A program made the position numbers and the translations under genes. Shown here in pieces: positions 37,531 through 46,177 of a DNA stretch of 64,000 bases (positions within the stretch are counted from its first letter, which is position 1; each line of letters begins with the position of its first letter). Under the pieces are notes generated by a model, which was not told where the DNA came from, ran no database searches, and saw nothing but the letters and a program-made list of their open reading frames with translations. The stretch is from positions 6,324,001-6,388,000 of the forward strand of contig NZ_CP082164.1 in assembly GCF_023101685.1 (NCBI RefSeq), given 5' to 3'. Source of the DNA: Bradyrhizobium sp. 186. GTDB taxonomy: Bacteria; Pseudomonadota; Alphaproteobacteria; Rhizobiales; Xanthobacteraceae.

Positions 37531-37923
37531 TCACATCATTGCGATGCAGTCGATCTCGACGTCGAACGGACCGAACCATTCCGGCGTGCAGACGAAGATC
37601 CGCGCCGGCGGATCGTGCGGGAAGTATCGCGCGTAGACCGCGTTGAATGCGGCAAAATCTTTCACGGAGGTGCAGTAGACGTTGCACTTCATGACGTTGT
37701 CGAGGGAGGCGCCCGCCGCCTCCAGGCACAGCTTCATCTGCTCCATGATGAGCTCGCTCTGCCGCTCGATCGGCGCCTCCGCGATCTCGCCCGTCTCGGG
37801 GTCGAACGGCGGCAGGCCGGCGACGAAGATCATGTTGCCGGCGCGCGTCACCGGCGAGGTCGGCGCCTTCCAACGATCGAGAAATGTCGAGATCGGTTCG
37901 ACACGGAGCGCTTCGCGTTTCAT
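37531..37923 (-). CDS. RidA family protein
   Basis: The 130-residue protein has the RidA/YjgF fold: AGNMIFVAGLPPFDPETGEI, a middle EQMKLCLEAAGASLDNVMKC and the C-terminal PPARIFVCTPEWFG with the Arg that binds the carboxylate of 2-aminoacrylate in true RidA. The final EIDCIAMM matches the EIE-AIA signature. It could deaminate reactive enamine/imine intermediates. Its stop is 7 bp from the TetR stop (convergent). Confidence 0.88.
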   Translation of the reverse strand: MKREALRVEPISTFLDRWKAPTSPVTRAGNMIFVAGLPPFDPETGEIAEAPIERQSELIMEQMKLCLEAAGASLDNVMKCNVYCTSVKDFAAFNAVYARYFPHDPPARIFVCTPEWFGPFDVEIDCIAMM

Positions 37924-38021
37924 GGGCGGCCACCTTCGGTTCGAGCGAGAACAGCGCCTGACTACATTATCTTGCAGCCGGCATGCTTCGCTTCTGATCG
38001 AAGTGTGATCGTTGGAGCGCT

Positions 38022-38237
38022 TTACGCCCCCTGCGGCATCTCCTCGGCCTCTTCCTTGGCGAGCAGCAGCAGCATCTCGATGCCCATCTCGCCTTCCTGC
38101 GGCGAGCGGATGAACTTTATTTCGTCAGCGCTTCGCCGCAACGCGGCAACGATCGCGACGGCCTGGTTGGCCGTTGCCGCCTCGGTCGCCAGGATTGCCT
38201 TCTGGTTCTTGGCTTGAAACCCGATCGTGTAGGACAT
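38022..38237 (-). CDS. Small protein of unknown function (71 aa)
   Basis: I do not recognise a named family. The protein starts MSYTIGFQAKNQKAILATEA after a strong ribosome binding site (GGGAGGGAG), which fixes the start; the longer frame upstream is not supported. It is soluble, with a central helix rich in Ala and a Glu-rich C-terminus. It lies between ridA and the BKACE gene on the same strand. Confidence 0.6.
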   Translation of the reverse strand: MSYTIGFQAKNQKAILATEAATANQAVAIVAALRRSADEIKFIRSPQEGEMGIEMLLLLAKEEAEEMPQGA

Positions 38238-38341
38238 TCGCTCCCTCCCGGATTCAGTGGGGAGGATCGAATCTGAGTCGCGCGCGAAGCGGAAGCCTGT
38301 GTGAGTACGGACCGGGATTATCTGGGGATTGCGCGCAAGCC

Positions 38342-39220
38342 TCACGCCAGCCCGAGCATCACGCGTGCGTCATTCGCGGTCGCAACCGTCGCGCCGAGGC
38401 TCTTGAGGATGCCTGCGGCGTGCGCGACCAGCTCGGCATTGGTCTTCGCCAGCACGCCCTTGGACATATAGAGATTGTCCTCCATGCCGACGCGGACATG
38501 GCCGCCGAGCAGCCAGGCCTGCGCCACCATCGGGAATTCGGCCCGCCCGATGCCGAAGCCGGACCAGATCGCGCCCGGCGGGAGCAGGCTGCGGGCATAG
38601 AACATCGTCTCCGGCGTTGCGGAGAAGCCGTATTTGACCCCGAGCACGAGAGAGAACAGACCCGGCCCCTTCAGCGTGCCGTCGGCGAAGAGATCGCGCG
38701 CGAGATGGCAGTCGCCGGAATCGAATAGCTCGATCTCCGGCAGCACGCCGACAGCCTTCATCCGCTCGGCCATGATGCGGACATTGCGCGGCGTGTTGAT
38801 CACGACCTCGCCGCCGGAATTCATGGTGTTGAGGTCGAGCGTGCAGATGTCGGGCTTGAGCAGCTCGATATGCTCGACGCGTTTTTCAGGCTGGAGCAGC
38901 GTGGTGCCCGGGCCGGCGACGCGGGGATCCTCCACCGAGGGGACGAAACGTCCGCCAGGCCCGGTCGTGAGGTTGATGACAAGGCTCTTGTTGCTGGCAC
39001 GGATATTCTCCACCACCTCGCGGTAGAGATCGATCGCCATCGAGGGCCGGCCGGTCGCGGGATCGCGCACATGGATGTGGGCGATGGCGGCGCCGGCTTC
39101 GGCCGCCTCCAGCGCGCTGGTTGCGATCTGCTCCGGTGTGATCGGGAGATACGGCGACTGCTCGGGCTTCGTGAGATTGCCGGTAATGGCGCAGGTGATG
39201 ATGGTCTTGGTGGTCGTCAT
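38342..39220 (-). CDS. Beta-keto acid cleavage enzyme (BKACE, DUF849)
   Basis: The 292-residue protein belongs to the Zn-dependent 3-keto-5-aminohexanoate cleavage (Kce) family, which splits a beta-keto acid with acetyl-CoA into acetoacetate and an acyl-CoA. Zn ligands are visible in IAHIHVRDPATGRPS (His48, His50), with a further conserved GGHVRVGMEDNLY segment. The active-site Glu is likely in AEAG or VGMEDN. Substrate is not predictable. The adjacent CaiB CoA-transferase on the same strand suggests a shared catabolic route. Confidence 0.88.
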   Translation of the reverse strand: MTTTKTIITCAITGNLTKPEQSPYLPITPEQIATSALEAAEAGAAIAHIHVRDPATGRPSMAIDLYREVVENIRASNKSLVINLTTGPGGRFVPSVEDPRVAGPGTTLLQPEKRVEHIELLKPDICTLDLNTMNSGGEVVINTPRNVRIMAERMKAVGVLPEIELFDSGDCHLARDLFADGTLKGPGLFSLVLGVKYGFSATPETMFYARSLLPPGAIWSGFGIGRAEFPMVAQAWLLGGHVRVGMEDNLYMSKGVLAKTNAELVAHAAGILKSLGATVATANDARVMLGLA

Positions 39221-39263
39221 GCGATGTCGCCCTATGTCCGTAATAACTCAACGCGATCGCCGG

Positions 39264-39396
39264 CCCTCTTCCTTCTCCCCTTGTGGGAGAAGGTGGCGCG
39301 CAGCGCCGGATGAGGGGTTTCTATCCGCGGAGACAGACCCCTCACCCGTCTCGCCGCTACGCGGCGAGCCACCCTCTCCCACAAGGGGAGAGGGGA
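39264..39396. repeat. Long palindromic repeat between BKACE and CoA-transferase genes
   Basis: CTTCTCCCCTTGTGGGAGAAGG near the left end and CCCTCTCCCACAAGGGGAGAGG near the right end are near-complements. The inner arms CCGGATGAGGGG and CCCCTCACCCG also pair. It fills most of the 182-bp gap. This CCTCTCCCACAAGGGGAGAGG motif is common in rhizobial intergenic regions. Confidence 0.8.
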
Positions 39397-39402
39397 AGAA
39401 AG

Positions 39403-40632
39403 TCAGATCACGCCCTGCTTCTTCAGCGTCTCGATCTTGCCGGCATCATAGCCGAGTTTGCCGCCGAGCACCTCCTGGGTGTGCTCGCCGAGCAGCGGCG
39501 GGGCGCGATAGGTCTCGATCGGCGTCTCCGAGAAGGTCAGCGCGTTGCGGATCAGGGACAGCTCCGGCTCGAACTTGTGCGTCGTCTTCACCCGCATGCC
39601 GCGCGACTGGACGTGGGGATCGGCGAATACCTGCGGGAAATCGTTGATGGGACCTGAGGGCACGCCGGCTTTCTCGAGCTCCTCCAGCCAGTAGGCCACC
39701 GGCTTTTTAAGGAACAGGCCGGCGAAGATCGCCATGATCTCCTTGCCGTGCACGACGCGGTCATTGTTCTTGATGAAGCGCTTGTCGTTGGCGAGCTCGG
39801 GTTCGCCGAGCACGGCGCAGGTCCGCTGGAACTGGCCGTCATTGCCGACCACCAGCATCAGCTCGCCGTCGGTGCAGCGGAACACGCCGGCCGGCATGCC
39901 ACCATTGCCCCAGGTGCCGCGGCGCGGCGGCGTCTTGCCGTTAACGAGGTAGATTTGTAGCCAGTGCGACAACGATGCGATGACGGTATCGAGCAGGCAG
40001 ACATCGATGTGCTGTCCTTCCCCGCCATTGGCGTCGCGATGGTAAAGCGCCGAGAGAATTCCGATCGAGGTGTTCATGCCGGTCATGTAGTCGACGATCG
40101 AGGGACCGACCTTCATCGGGCCCTCGCCGGGCTCACCGTCGATGTGGCCGGTGACGCTCATCAGGCCGCCCATCGCCTGCAGGATGGCGTCATAGCCGGC
40201 GCGCGGCGCGTACGGGCCGGTCTGGCCGAAACCGGTCACCGAGCAATAGATGATGCCGGGGTTGATCGCCTTGAGCGATTCATAGTCGAGGCCGTAGCGC
40301 TTGAGATCGCCGACCTTGTAGTTCTCCATGAAGACATCGACGTCCTTGGCGAGCTCACGGATGATCGCCTGCCCCTCGGGCTTGGCGATGTTGACGGTGA
40401 CCGACTTCTTGTTGCGGTTGGCGCAGAGGTAGAACGAGTTGTTGTTGTTCGCCTTGCCCTCGGGATCGGTCAGGTAAGGCGGGCCGAAGGCGCGCGCGTC
40501 GTCGCCGGTGCCCGGCCGCTCGATCTTGATCACCTCGGCGCCGAGATCGCCCAGCATCTGGGCCGACAAGGGCCCGGCGAGGACGCGTGTGAGATCAAGG
40601 ATCTTGATGCCTGAAAGCGGCAGGGCCGACAT
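39403..40632 (-). CDS. CaiB/BaiF family CoA-transferase
   Basis: A 409-residue class III CoA-transferase. The start MSALPLSGIKILDLTRVLAG follows a good site (CCGGAGGAAA). The catalytic Asp is expected in GYDAILQAMGGLMSVTG, and the family segments GDLGAEVIKIERPGTGDD and PSIVDYMTGM are present. It would move CoA between an acyl-CoA donor and a carboxylic acid. An upstream in-frame extension of 68 codons is not supported. Confidence 0.92.
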   Translation of the reverse strand: MSALPLSGIKILDLTRVLAGPLSAQMLGDLGAEVIKIERPGTGDDARAFGPPYLTDPEGKANNNNSFYLCANRNKKSVTVNIAKPEGQAIIRELAKDVDVFMENYKVGDLKRYGLDYESLKAINPGIIYCSVTGFGQTGPYAPRAGYDAILQAMGGLMSVTGHIDGEPGEGPMKVGPSIVDYMTGMNTSIGILSALYHRDANGGEGQHIDVCLLDTVIASLSHWLQIYLVNGKTPPRRGTWGNGGMPAGVFRCTDGELMLVVGNDGQFQRTCAVLGEPELANDKRFIKNNDRVVHGKEIMAIFAGLFLKKPVAYWLEELEKAGVPSGPINDFPQVFADPHVQSRGMRVKTTHKFEPELSLIRNALTFSETPIETYRAPPLLGEHTQEVLGGKLGYDAGKIETLKKQGVI

Positions 40633-40870
40633 GTAGGTTTCCTCCGGGAACTGGATATTGGCGCGGCCGGCTCGAGCCCTGGCCGCGCTCCCTGCGGATA
40701 CACTATTTTCGAGCCCTGAGCACTGCACTGGCGGCATACGGCCATCGCCCGGGCAGTGGCAATCAACCGACGGCGTCGAATTTCCGCGTGGCGAATATCG
40801 CACCAGCCGAGCAAGGGGGGCGCGGGCTAACCGCACCGGCCAATGGACTTCCCGGCAGCGCCGACGATGG

Positions 40871-41558
40871 CTAGAACCTGACGCTCACTCCACCGCGCAC
40901 TGATTGAAAGCGCGGATGCTGCTCGTAAGTTCCGAGGATGGAAGGCCAATCGAAGCGCGTGGTGCCGAAATCGCTGTAGCGATATTCCAGCCGCGCCGTG
41001 ACGCGATTGGTCAGCGCCGCCTCGCCACCGGCGCCCACGGTCCATCCGGTCTTCGCGATGTTGGCGTCCACGGGCGCAACTGGCGAGGGGATACCCGCGT
41101 CCCAGTGATACTTCAGTTCGGTGAACGCGACACCGCCTGTAACATACAGCAGCAGGCGGTCGATCGGCGTCACGCCTAGCCGTCCGCGAATGGAGGCTTC
41201 CCAGTCCTTGCGAGCGTTGAACGCGAGAACGCCAAGGGAGAAACCGTCACTTGCTCGGCCGACGTCCACATCGCCTTCGATGCCGAGCACGATCCTGTCA
41301 AACTGATAATTGTAGCCCACATGCACGCCGCCGAACCCACCACTCGGGCTGAAACCATGGCTGAAGCCGGTCGGCAGTCCGCCGAGGTTAAACTCTGTGG
41401 TGCGGTCGCGGCTCCATTCGTAGCCACCCTGGACGCCCGCATAGAAGCCGGTCCAGCCGTAAGGTGGCACGACGACCGAACGCGGGGCTTTGACCGGCAA
41501 GTCGGCAGCATGCGCTGCCGCCGCGGCGGCAGACCAGCGCGGCGAGGCAAATCAACAT
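40871..41558 (-). pseudogene. Outer membrane beta-barrel protein (Omp25/31-like) with frameshifted signal peptide
   Basis: The long frame 40871-41500 begins at a TTG inside the mature N-terminus (ADLPVKAPRS...GWTGFYAGVQGGYEWS). It encodes an 8-stranded-type barrel ending VRGGVSVRF, a C-terminal aromatic typical for outer membrane insertion. The upstream frame gives AAAAAHAAD, the end of a signal peptide, but has a TGA and no start codon. One base off, an ATG at 41558 gives MLICLAALV. Joining them with a single-base correction near 41531 restores a full signal peptide. So the gene is frameshifted, or the base is a sequencing error. Confidence 0.7.
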
Positions 41559-41736
41559 CCGATTTATGGGAATTCCAGCCGGGCGGGAGTGACGGACTTC
41601 AACTCTAGCGAATTCCCCGCACTTTTGCTGTTGCGGCCGGGCGACACTCGCTGAAAACGAAGAGAAAGTTTCACGCAACCAACAGCTATGGAGGCGAGCA
41701 CCGCCGAATGCGCCTCGGCGCCGCCAAGCCTGGGCT

Positions 41737-42942
41737 TCACACCGCGCCGACGGCCACGATTCGCGGGCGCCGTCGGCCGAGCAGGACCAGGATCAGCACC
41801 GTTGCGCAGGAGCAGACAAAAGTGAGACCGAGCGCGCCGCGGCTGCCGAACTGGGTGAGCAGGCCGACAAGGAGCGGCGGAGAGATCGCGGAAGCGAGAT
41901 TGAGCGGCAGCGCGATCATGGACATCGTCTTGGCGAACTCGGCCTGGTCGTAGAACACGAGCGGGATCGTTGCCCGCGCTACCGCCATGGCGCCGCTGCC
42001 CGCGCCATAGAGCAGGATGAAGAGCGCGACCGCCCAGGTTGCCCCCTCGCTCAGCATCAGGAGCAGCATGGCGATCGGCAGCGCCGTCCCTGCGACCAGA
42101 CCCGTCGTGATTCCGTCCCATCGCCCGCCGCCGAGGAAGTCGAGCCCGCGGGCGCTGACCTGGATCACCCCCAGCATCGAGCCAAAGGCAAGTGCTTGCG
42201 CCGGTGCCAGCCCCTCCGCCCTCAACAGCTCGATCAGAATGGCGCCGAGGCCGAAATTGACGAAGGCATTCAGCGTGATCGCGGCGATGACGAGGCCGAA
42301 CGTGCTCCGAGGAATCGGAGGCGCATCCGCAGGCTTTATCGGCGCGCGACCGTCGTCCTTCGCGGCGCTCCGGCGCGGGGCGGCGAATGCATAGAGCGGA
42401 ACGGACACGAGGATCAGCATGGCCGCGTAGACGAGGCACGTCCCGCGCCAGCCGAGGTGAGCGCTCAGGAACGATGTCGTCGGCCAGAAGATGCTGCTCG
42501 ACAGCCCCGTCACCAGCATCAGCGCGCCGATGGCGTTCTTGGCCTGCCGCCCGGCGATCTCGTTCAGCATGATATAGGCGCCGGTCGAGAGCGTGGCACT
42601 GCCGGCCACGCCGAGGACGATCCAGGCCGCGAAATAGAGCATCGGCTCGCGCGCGAAGGAGAGAAGAACGAAGCCCGGCGCGGCCAGAACCGTGCCGACC
42701 ATCATGACCTTTCGCGCGCCATGTCGCGCAAAGACCTTGGCGAGCCAGGGGGCGCACAGCCCCATCGCGATATAAAGCACCGAGGTGCCGGCGAACACCG
42801 CCGGCAGGCTCATGCCGAGATCGGCCGCGAGATCGCGCCCGACGATGGCGGGAAGTCCGATCGTGCCCCATCCGACGAGTTGGGTGATCGCCAGCACCAG
42901 CAGGACGCCGATGAGCCTGCTGTCAGATTTCAAGAACCGCAT
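41737..42942 (-). CDS. MFS transporter
   Basis: The 401-residue membrane protein shows about 12 hydrophobic segments starting IGVLLVLAITQLVGWGTIGL. A basic loop FARHGARKVMMVG between helices 2 and 3 fits the MFS A-motif position. A central loop (AAPRRSAAKDDGRAPIKP) divides the two halves. It resembles 4- or monocarboxylate-type/efflux members; the substrate is not predictable. Divergent from vapB. Confidence 0.85.
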   Translation of the reverse strand: MRFLKSDSRLIGVLLVLAITQLVGWGTIGLPAIVGRDLAADLGMSLPAVFAGTSVLYIAMGLCAPWLAKVFARHGARKVMMVGTVLAAPGFVLLSFAREPMLYFAAWIVLGVAGSATLSTGAYIMLNEIAGRQAKNAIGALMLVTGLSSSIFWPTTSFLSAHLGWRGTCLVYAAMLILVSVPLYAFAAPRRSAAKDDGRAPIKPADAPPIPRSTFGLVIAAITLNAFVNFGLGAILIELLRAEGLAPAQALAFGSMLGVIQVSARGLDFLGGGRWDGITTGLVAGTALPIAMLLLMLSEGATWAVALFILLYGAGSGAMAVARATIPLVFYDQAEFAKTMSMIALPLNLASAISPPLLVGLLTQFGSRGALGLTFVCSCATVLILVLLGRRRPRIVAVGAV

Positions 42943-43071
42943 TCCAAAAGTCGCTTGCCCGGCAGGCGCGGATCACGCCAACAGACATCTCTTAGCTGTA
43001 GATCGCAGAGTCGAGGAATGCCGGTTCCGAATGGCAAAGGGGCGTCGCTCGCAGGGCGCTGGCTATCATCA

Positions 43072-43096
43072 TTGACTTGGACCATCTTCTGGTCCA
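43072..43096 (+). promoter_or_regulatory. Candidate vapBC promoter and operator
   Basis: TTGACT at 43072-43077 is a good -35 box. It is followed directly by the inverted repeat TGGACCA-N5-TGGTCCA (43078-43096), which would sit over the -35/-10 spacer about 30 bp before vapB. VapB antitoxins usually bind such palindromes to repress their own operon. Confidence 0.55.
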
Positions 43097-43126
43097 TTTT
43101 TTGAAAAGCTTTCAGAGGGCAGTGAG

Positions 43127-43384
43127 ATGCGGGTCTCCGTGACCGATGCCAAGGGACAATTGACGGAGCTCGTCCGCCGCGCAGAAGCTGGCGACGAGGT
43201 GATCTTGACGCGGCACGGACACGCCGCGGTACGGCTCGTTCCAATCAAACTTCAGCCGGATCGGGCAACCCGTCGGTCCGTGCTTGAAGCGGCGCGGAAG
43301 AGCGGCGCCGCCAAAGCTGCTCCTGGACCAAGCGCGGCCCGCAGTCAGGACTTTCTCTTCGGTGACGACGGCCTGCCCAAATGA
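43127..43384 (+). CDS. vapB: VapB/Phd-type antitoxin
   Basis: An 85-residue Phd/YefM-type antitoxin: MRVSVTDAKGQLTELVRRAE, then GDEVILTRHGHAAVRLVPI (DNA-binding N-terminal fold). The C-terminal tail ending AARSQDFLFGDDGLPK would thread into the toxin. Its stop overlaps the ATG of the adjacent vapC (ATGA). The antitoxin is intact while the toxin is broken. Confidence 0.88.
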   Translation: MRVSVTDAKGQLTELVRRAEAGDEVILTRHGHAAVRLVPIKLQPDRATRRSVLEAARKSGAAKAAPGPSAARSQDFLFGDDGLPK

Positions 43385-43766
43385 TCGCGGTCGACACGTC
43401 GGCGCTCATGGCAATCGTGCTTGATGAGCCGCAAGCCGATATCTGCATCACAGCGCTGGAGACCGCCCGACGAGATTCTGATCTCGGCCGGCACCGTCGC
43501 CGAGAGCCTGATCGTCGCCGCACGGCGTGGTGTCGGCGATGAGATGACCAGCCTGATCGACGACCTCGGCTTGAACGTGATCCCGGTTACGCAAGCGTCC
43601 GCCCAACGTATCGCGCAGGTCTATTCACGATGGGGAAAAGGCCCCCATCCCGCCGGCCTCAACCTCGGCGATTGCTTTGCCTATGAGGTGGCCAAAAAAA
43701 CACGGCTGCGCGTTGCTCTACGTTGGCGATGATTTTGCGAGGACGGATATTGGAAGGGCGACCTGA
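43381..43766 (+). pseudogene. vapC: VapC PIN-domain toxin with two frameshifts
   Basis: The N-terminus MIAVDTSALMAIVLDEP carries the first PIN Asp. The frame is lost within 43462-43468; the next frame continues DEILISAGTVAESLIVAARR and NLGDCFAYEVAKK, with the acidic residues of the active site. It is lost again at an A7 run (43694-43700). The third frame then gives HGCALLYVGDDFARTDIGRA and a stop at 43764-43766. Removing one base at each site restores a full PIN protein of about 128 residues. The toxin is thus likely inactive unless slippage or sequencing error is involved. Confidence 0.82.
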
Positions 43767-43782
43767 TTTGCCCTCAGCCGTC

Positions 43783-43986
43783 CTAGCTCCCGAGCGCAGT
43801 CTCGCCTGCTTCGCGGCCGGGCACGCTGACGTGAACTTCATGCCCCTGGCGGAGCGCCAGCGAGGCGGCAGCCACGGCCGATTCGAATGCCGATTCCTTG
43901 GTGGCATATTTGCCGTTGACGTTGCCGTCGTGCAGCACGCCCCATTCGTGCTGGACCGGCACGATGGCATATTGAGCAAGGCCCAT
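43783..43986 (-). CDS. Small DUF2188-like protein
   Basis: A 67-residue soluble protein, MGLAQYAIVPVQHEWGVLHD, followed by GKYATKESAFESAVAAASLA and EVHVSVPG. The pattern (beta strand, WGV hairpin, T-KESA helix) is that of DUF2188-like proteins of unknown function. The start is set by GAGGAGATGGACT just upstream; an ATG 23 codons earlier has no site. Confidence 0.65.
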   Translation of the reverse strand: MGLAQYAIVPVQHEWGVLHDGNVNGKYATKESAFESAVAAASLALRQGHEVHVSVPGREAGETALGS

Positions 43987-44012
43987 AGTCCATCTCCTCA
44001 AGTTCTTGACGT

Positions 44013-45347
44013 CTATCGCTCCGTGAGCTGCGGATGCGCTGAGCTCACCCGCCACACCGTGTTGCCGCTGTCGTCGGCGACCAGCAGCGCCCCGGTCTTG
44101 TCGATGACGACGCCGACCGGGCGCCCGCGCGCCTGATTGTCGCTGTTCAAGAAGCCGGTGACGACGTCCTGTGCTGGTCCGCTCGGCTTGCCGTCGCTGA
44201 ACGGCACGAACACGACCTTGTAGCCGTTCAAGACATGCCTATTCCAACTGCCGTGCTCGCCGACGAAGGCGCCGCCGCGATAGGCGCTCGGCAGGCTGGT
44301 GCCGGTGGAAAAGGCGAGCCCCAGCGGGGCAACGTGCGAGCTCAATGCGTAGTCCGGCACGATCGCCTTGGCGACGAGGTCAGGCCGCTCCGGCTTGACG
44401 CGGGGATCTATATGCTGACCGAAATAGCTATAGGGCCAGCCATAGAAGCCGCCGTCCTTGACCGACGTCATGTAGTCGGGAACGAGATCGGGACCAAGCT
44501 CGTCGCGCTCGTTCACCACCGTCCAAAGGGTGCCGCTCTGCGGCTCGAAGCTCAGGCCATTCGGATTGCGCAAGCCGCTTGCAAAGATGCGCCAGCGGCC
44601 GCTGGCGCGGTCGACCTCGAGAATGCTGGCACGATTGTGCTCGGCCTCCATGCCGTTCTCGGTGATGTTGCTATTGGAGCCGACGCCGGCATAGAGTTTC
44701 GAACCGTCGGGGCTTGCGACGAGGCTCTTGGTCCAGTGATGGTCGATCGGCCCGCCCGGCAGCGGCGTCAGCACCGTGCCGGGCGCGGTGATCCTGGTGT
44801 CGCCTTCCGTATAGGGATATCTGACGATCGCATCGGTATTGGCGACATAGAGATCGTTGCCGACCAACGCGACACCGAACGGCGAGTTGAGATGGTCGAG
44901 AAAGACGCTTTGCGTATCCGGCACGCCGTCGCCATTACTGTCGCGCAACAGCGTGATGCGGTTGCTCGGACCGGTATCGCCGCCGGATGTCGCCCAGGAT
45001 TCGACAAAGCCCATCACGATTTCTTTGGGCCGCTTGATCGCGGCGCCCTTCGGCGCCTTGGATTCCACCACCAGCACGTCGCCATTGGGCAGCACGTAGA
45101 GCGATCGCGGATGCTGCAAGCCCGTCGCAAACGCCTTGGCCTGCAAGCCCTGCGCGACGGTTGGCGTCTCGTCCTTCTTCCAGCCGACGATGCGCGCGAT
45201 GTGTATCGGCGGCAGCAGATATTGCTGGATGTCAGGCAAAGTCGGATTGGCACCGATCTGCGCCTTGGGATCGCCGCTTCCGTCATCGCAGCCGGCAAGA
45301 CACAAAAGCGAAGAGCACAGCAGTGCGCGGATAAACATGGACGTCAT
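44013..45347 (-). CDS. Lipoprotein sugar (sorbosone-type) dehydrogenase, beta-propeller
   Basis: The 444-residue protein starts with a lipoprotein signal, MTSMFIRALLCSSLLCLAGC, whose Cys20 would be lipidated. The rest is a soluble quinoprotein-type beta-propeller: GLQHPRSLYVLPNGDVLVVE, DSNGDGVPDTQ, HHWTKSLVASPDGSKLYAGV and GLRNPNGLSFEPQSGTLWTV are typical of PQQ-dependent sorbosone/aldose dehydrogenases. It likely oxidises a sugar in the periplasm. The open frame extends 119 codons upstream in antisense-like sequence and is rejected. The start overlaps the DUF2231 stop (ATGA), so the two are coupled. Confidence 0.87.
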   Translation of the reverse strand: MTSMFIRALLCSSLLCLAGCDDGSGDPKAQIGANPTLPDIQQYLLPPIHIARIVGWKKDETPTVAQGLQAKAFATGLQHPRSLYVLPNGDVLVVESKAPKGAAIKRPKEIVMGFVESWATSGGDTGPSNRITLLRDSNGDGVPDTQSVFLDHLNSPFGVALVGNDLYVANTDAIVRYPYTEGDTRITAPGTVLTPLPGGPIDHHWTKSLVASPDGSKLYAGVGSNSNITENGMEAEHNRASILEVDRASGRWRIFASGLRNPNGLSFEPQSGTLWTVVNERDELGPDLVPDYMTSVKDGGFYGWPYSYFGQHIDPRVKPERPDLVAKAIVPDYALSSHVAPLGLAFSTGTSLPSAYRGGAFVGEHGSWNRHVLNGYKVVFVPFSDGKPSGPAQDVVTGFLNSDNQARGRPVGVVIDKTGALLVADDSGNTVWRVSSAHPQLTER

Positions 45348-45826
45348 CGCGCAACTCCCACACCGTGGCGATACACCATGGCCCAGCCGGTGACGGGCAG
45401 GATCAGGACGGGGATCACCGAAAGAGCGAGCCCCGTTGGCCACACCGAGGTCCAGGCGTCGCGCGTGTGGATCAGCGCATTGACGATCGCCAGGATCAGC
45501 GCCACGGCGTTGCCGATCAGGTGCGGCCAGGCCGACGCCTGTGCTCGCACCAGCCGGTTGCCGAGGAAGTCGGTCAGGCCTGCGATGGCCGCCAGCACGC
45601 CGAAGATAACGCCGACGATCAAAAGCCAGGCGGAGAAGTTCGCCCACATGATCTCGGCGGTGACGGCATAGGCGATGTCGGTCAGCAATGCCCCGATGAA
45701 GCACGCGATCGGAATCGGCACCAGCATCGGATGTATCGGATGGCCGGCGATTTGCGCGGTGGAACGCAGGCGCACAGCTTCTTGCACGGTTGGCCTCGTG
45801 ACATTTCGCCCTACCCGACCGGGCAA
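45344..45826 (-). CDS. DUF2231 membrane protein
   Basis: The 160-residue protein has the DUF2231 signature GHPIHPMLVPIPIACFIGAL, followed by about four hydrophobic segments. DUF2231 proteins often sit beside periplasmic sugar dehydrogenases or cytochromes and may help electron transfer. The first codon is TTG here; starts further in (GTG at VQEAVRL) are also possible, so the N-terminus is uncertain. The start is not backed by a strong ribosome binding site. Confidence 0.8.
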   Translation of the reverse strand: MPGRVGRNVTRPTVQEAVRLRSTAQIAGHPIHPMLVPIPIACFIGALLTDIAYAVTAEIMWANFSAWLLIVGVIFGVLAAIAGLTDFLGNRLVRAQASAWPHLIGNAVALILAIVNALIHTRDAWTSVWPTGLALSVIPVLILPVTGWAMVYRHGVGVAR

Positions 45827-45862
45827 CTCGTGCTGACAGTGAAGGTTCCTACTCCAGCTCAG

Positions 45863-46009
45863 TCACCGCGCGCCGGCCTGATACGCCGCATACGTCCGCT
45901 TCAACCCATCGTGAAGCGAGGTCGTCGCGGGCCAGCCGAGCCTGGCGAAGCGGCTGACGTCTAGCAGCTTGCGCGGCGTACCGTCGGGACGCGAGGTGTC
46001 GAAACTGAT
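45863..46009 (-). pseudogene. fcl: C-terminal remnant of GDP-L-fucose synthase
   Basis: The minus-strand frame ending at the TGA 45863-45865 encodes 48 residues beginning ISFDTSRPDGTPRKLLDVSR and ending LKRTYAAYQAGAR. This is the C-terminal tail of GDP-L-fucose synthase (Fcl/WcaG), the NADPH epimerase-reductase of GDP-fucose synthesis. The homologous part stops abruptly at 46009, where a 32-bp repeat begins (46011). The rest of the gene is missing from the window. It marks a deletion or insertion breakpoint. Confidence 0.75.
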
Positions 46010-46010
46010 T

Positions 46011-46042
46011 GCGAGCCTCATGGTCGCTGAACGTTCGGCTCG
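46011..46042. repeat. Left 32-bp direct repeat of a candidate island
   Basis: GCGAGCCTCATGGTCGCTGA plus the next 12 bases match 54162-54193 in 29 of 32 positions, in the same orientation. It touches the truncated end of the fcl remnant. The repeat may mark a recombination or insertion boundary. Confidence 0.65.
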
Positions 46043-46177
46043 ATCGTACGCAACACCCGATTCTTGCGATTGGTCGAGCGGTCAATTCCCAGGCTCGCTG
46101 CTTAGTGGGGTCATCTCCAAAGAGAATGGCGCTCCGTAGATGCCAATCCTGACAGAAAACCTTGGCCAGACCCAAAG

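Noticed and set aside
45348..45704. N-terminal extension of the sugar dehydrogenase frame
   Set aside because: It overlaps the DUF2231 gene in another frame and is rich in Arg/His as expected for shadow frames; the lipoprotein start at 45347 is convincing.
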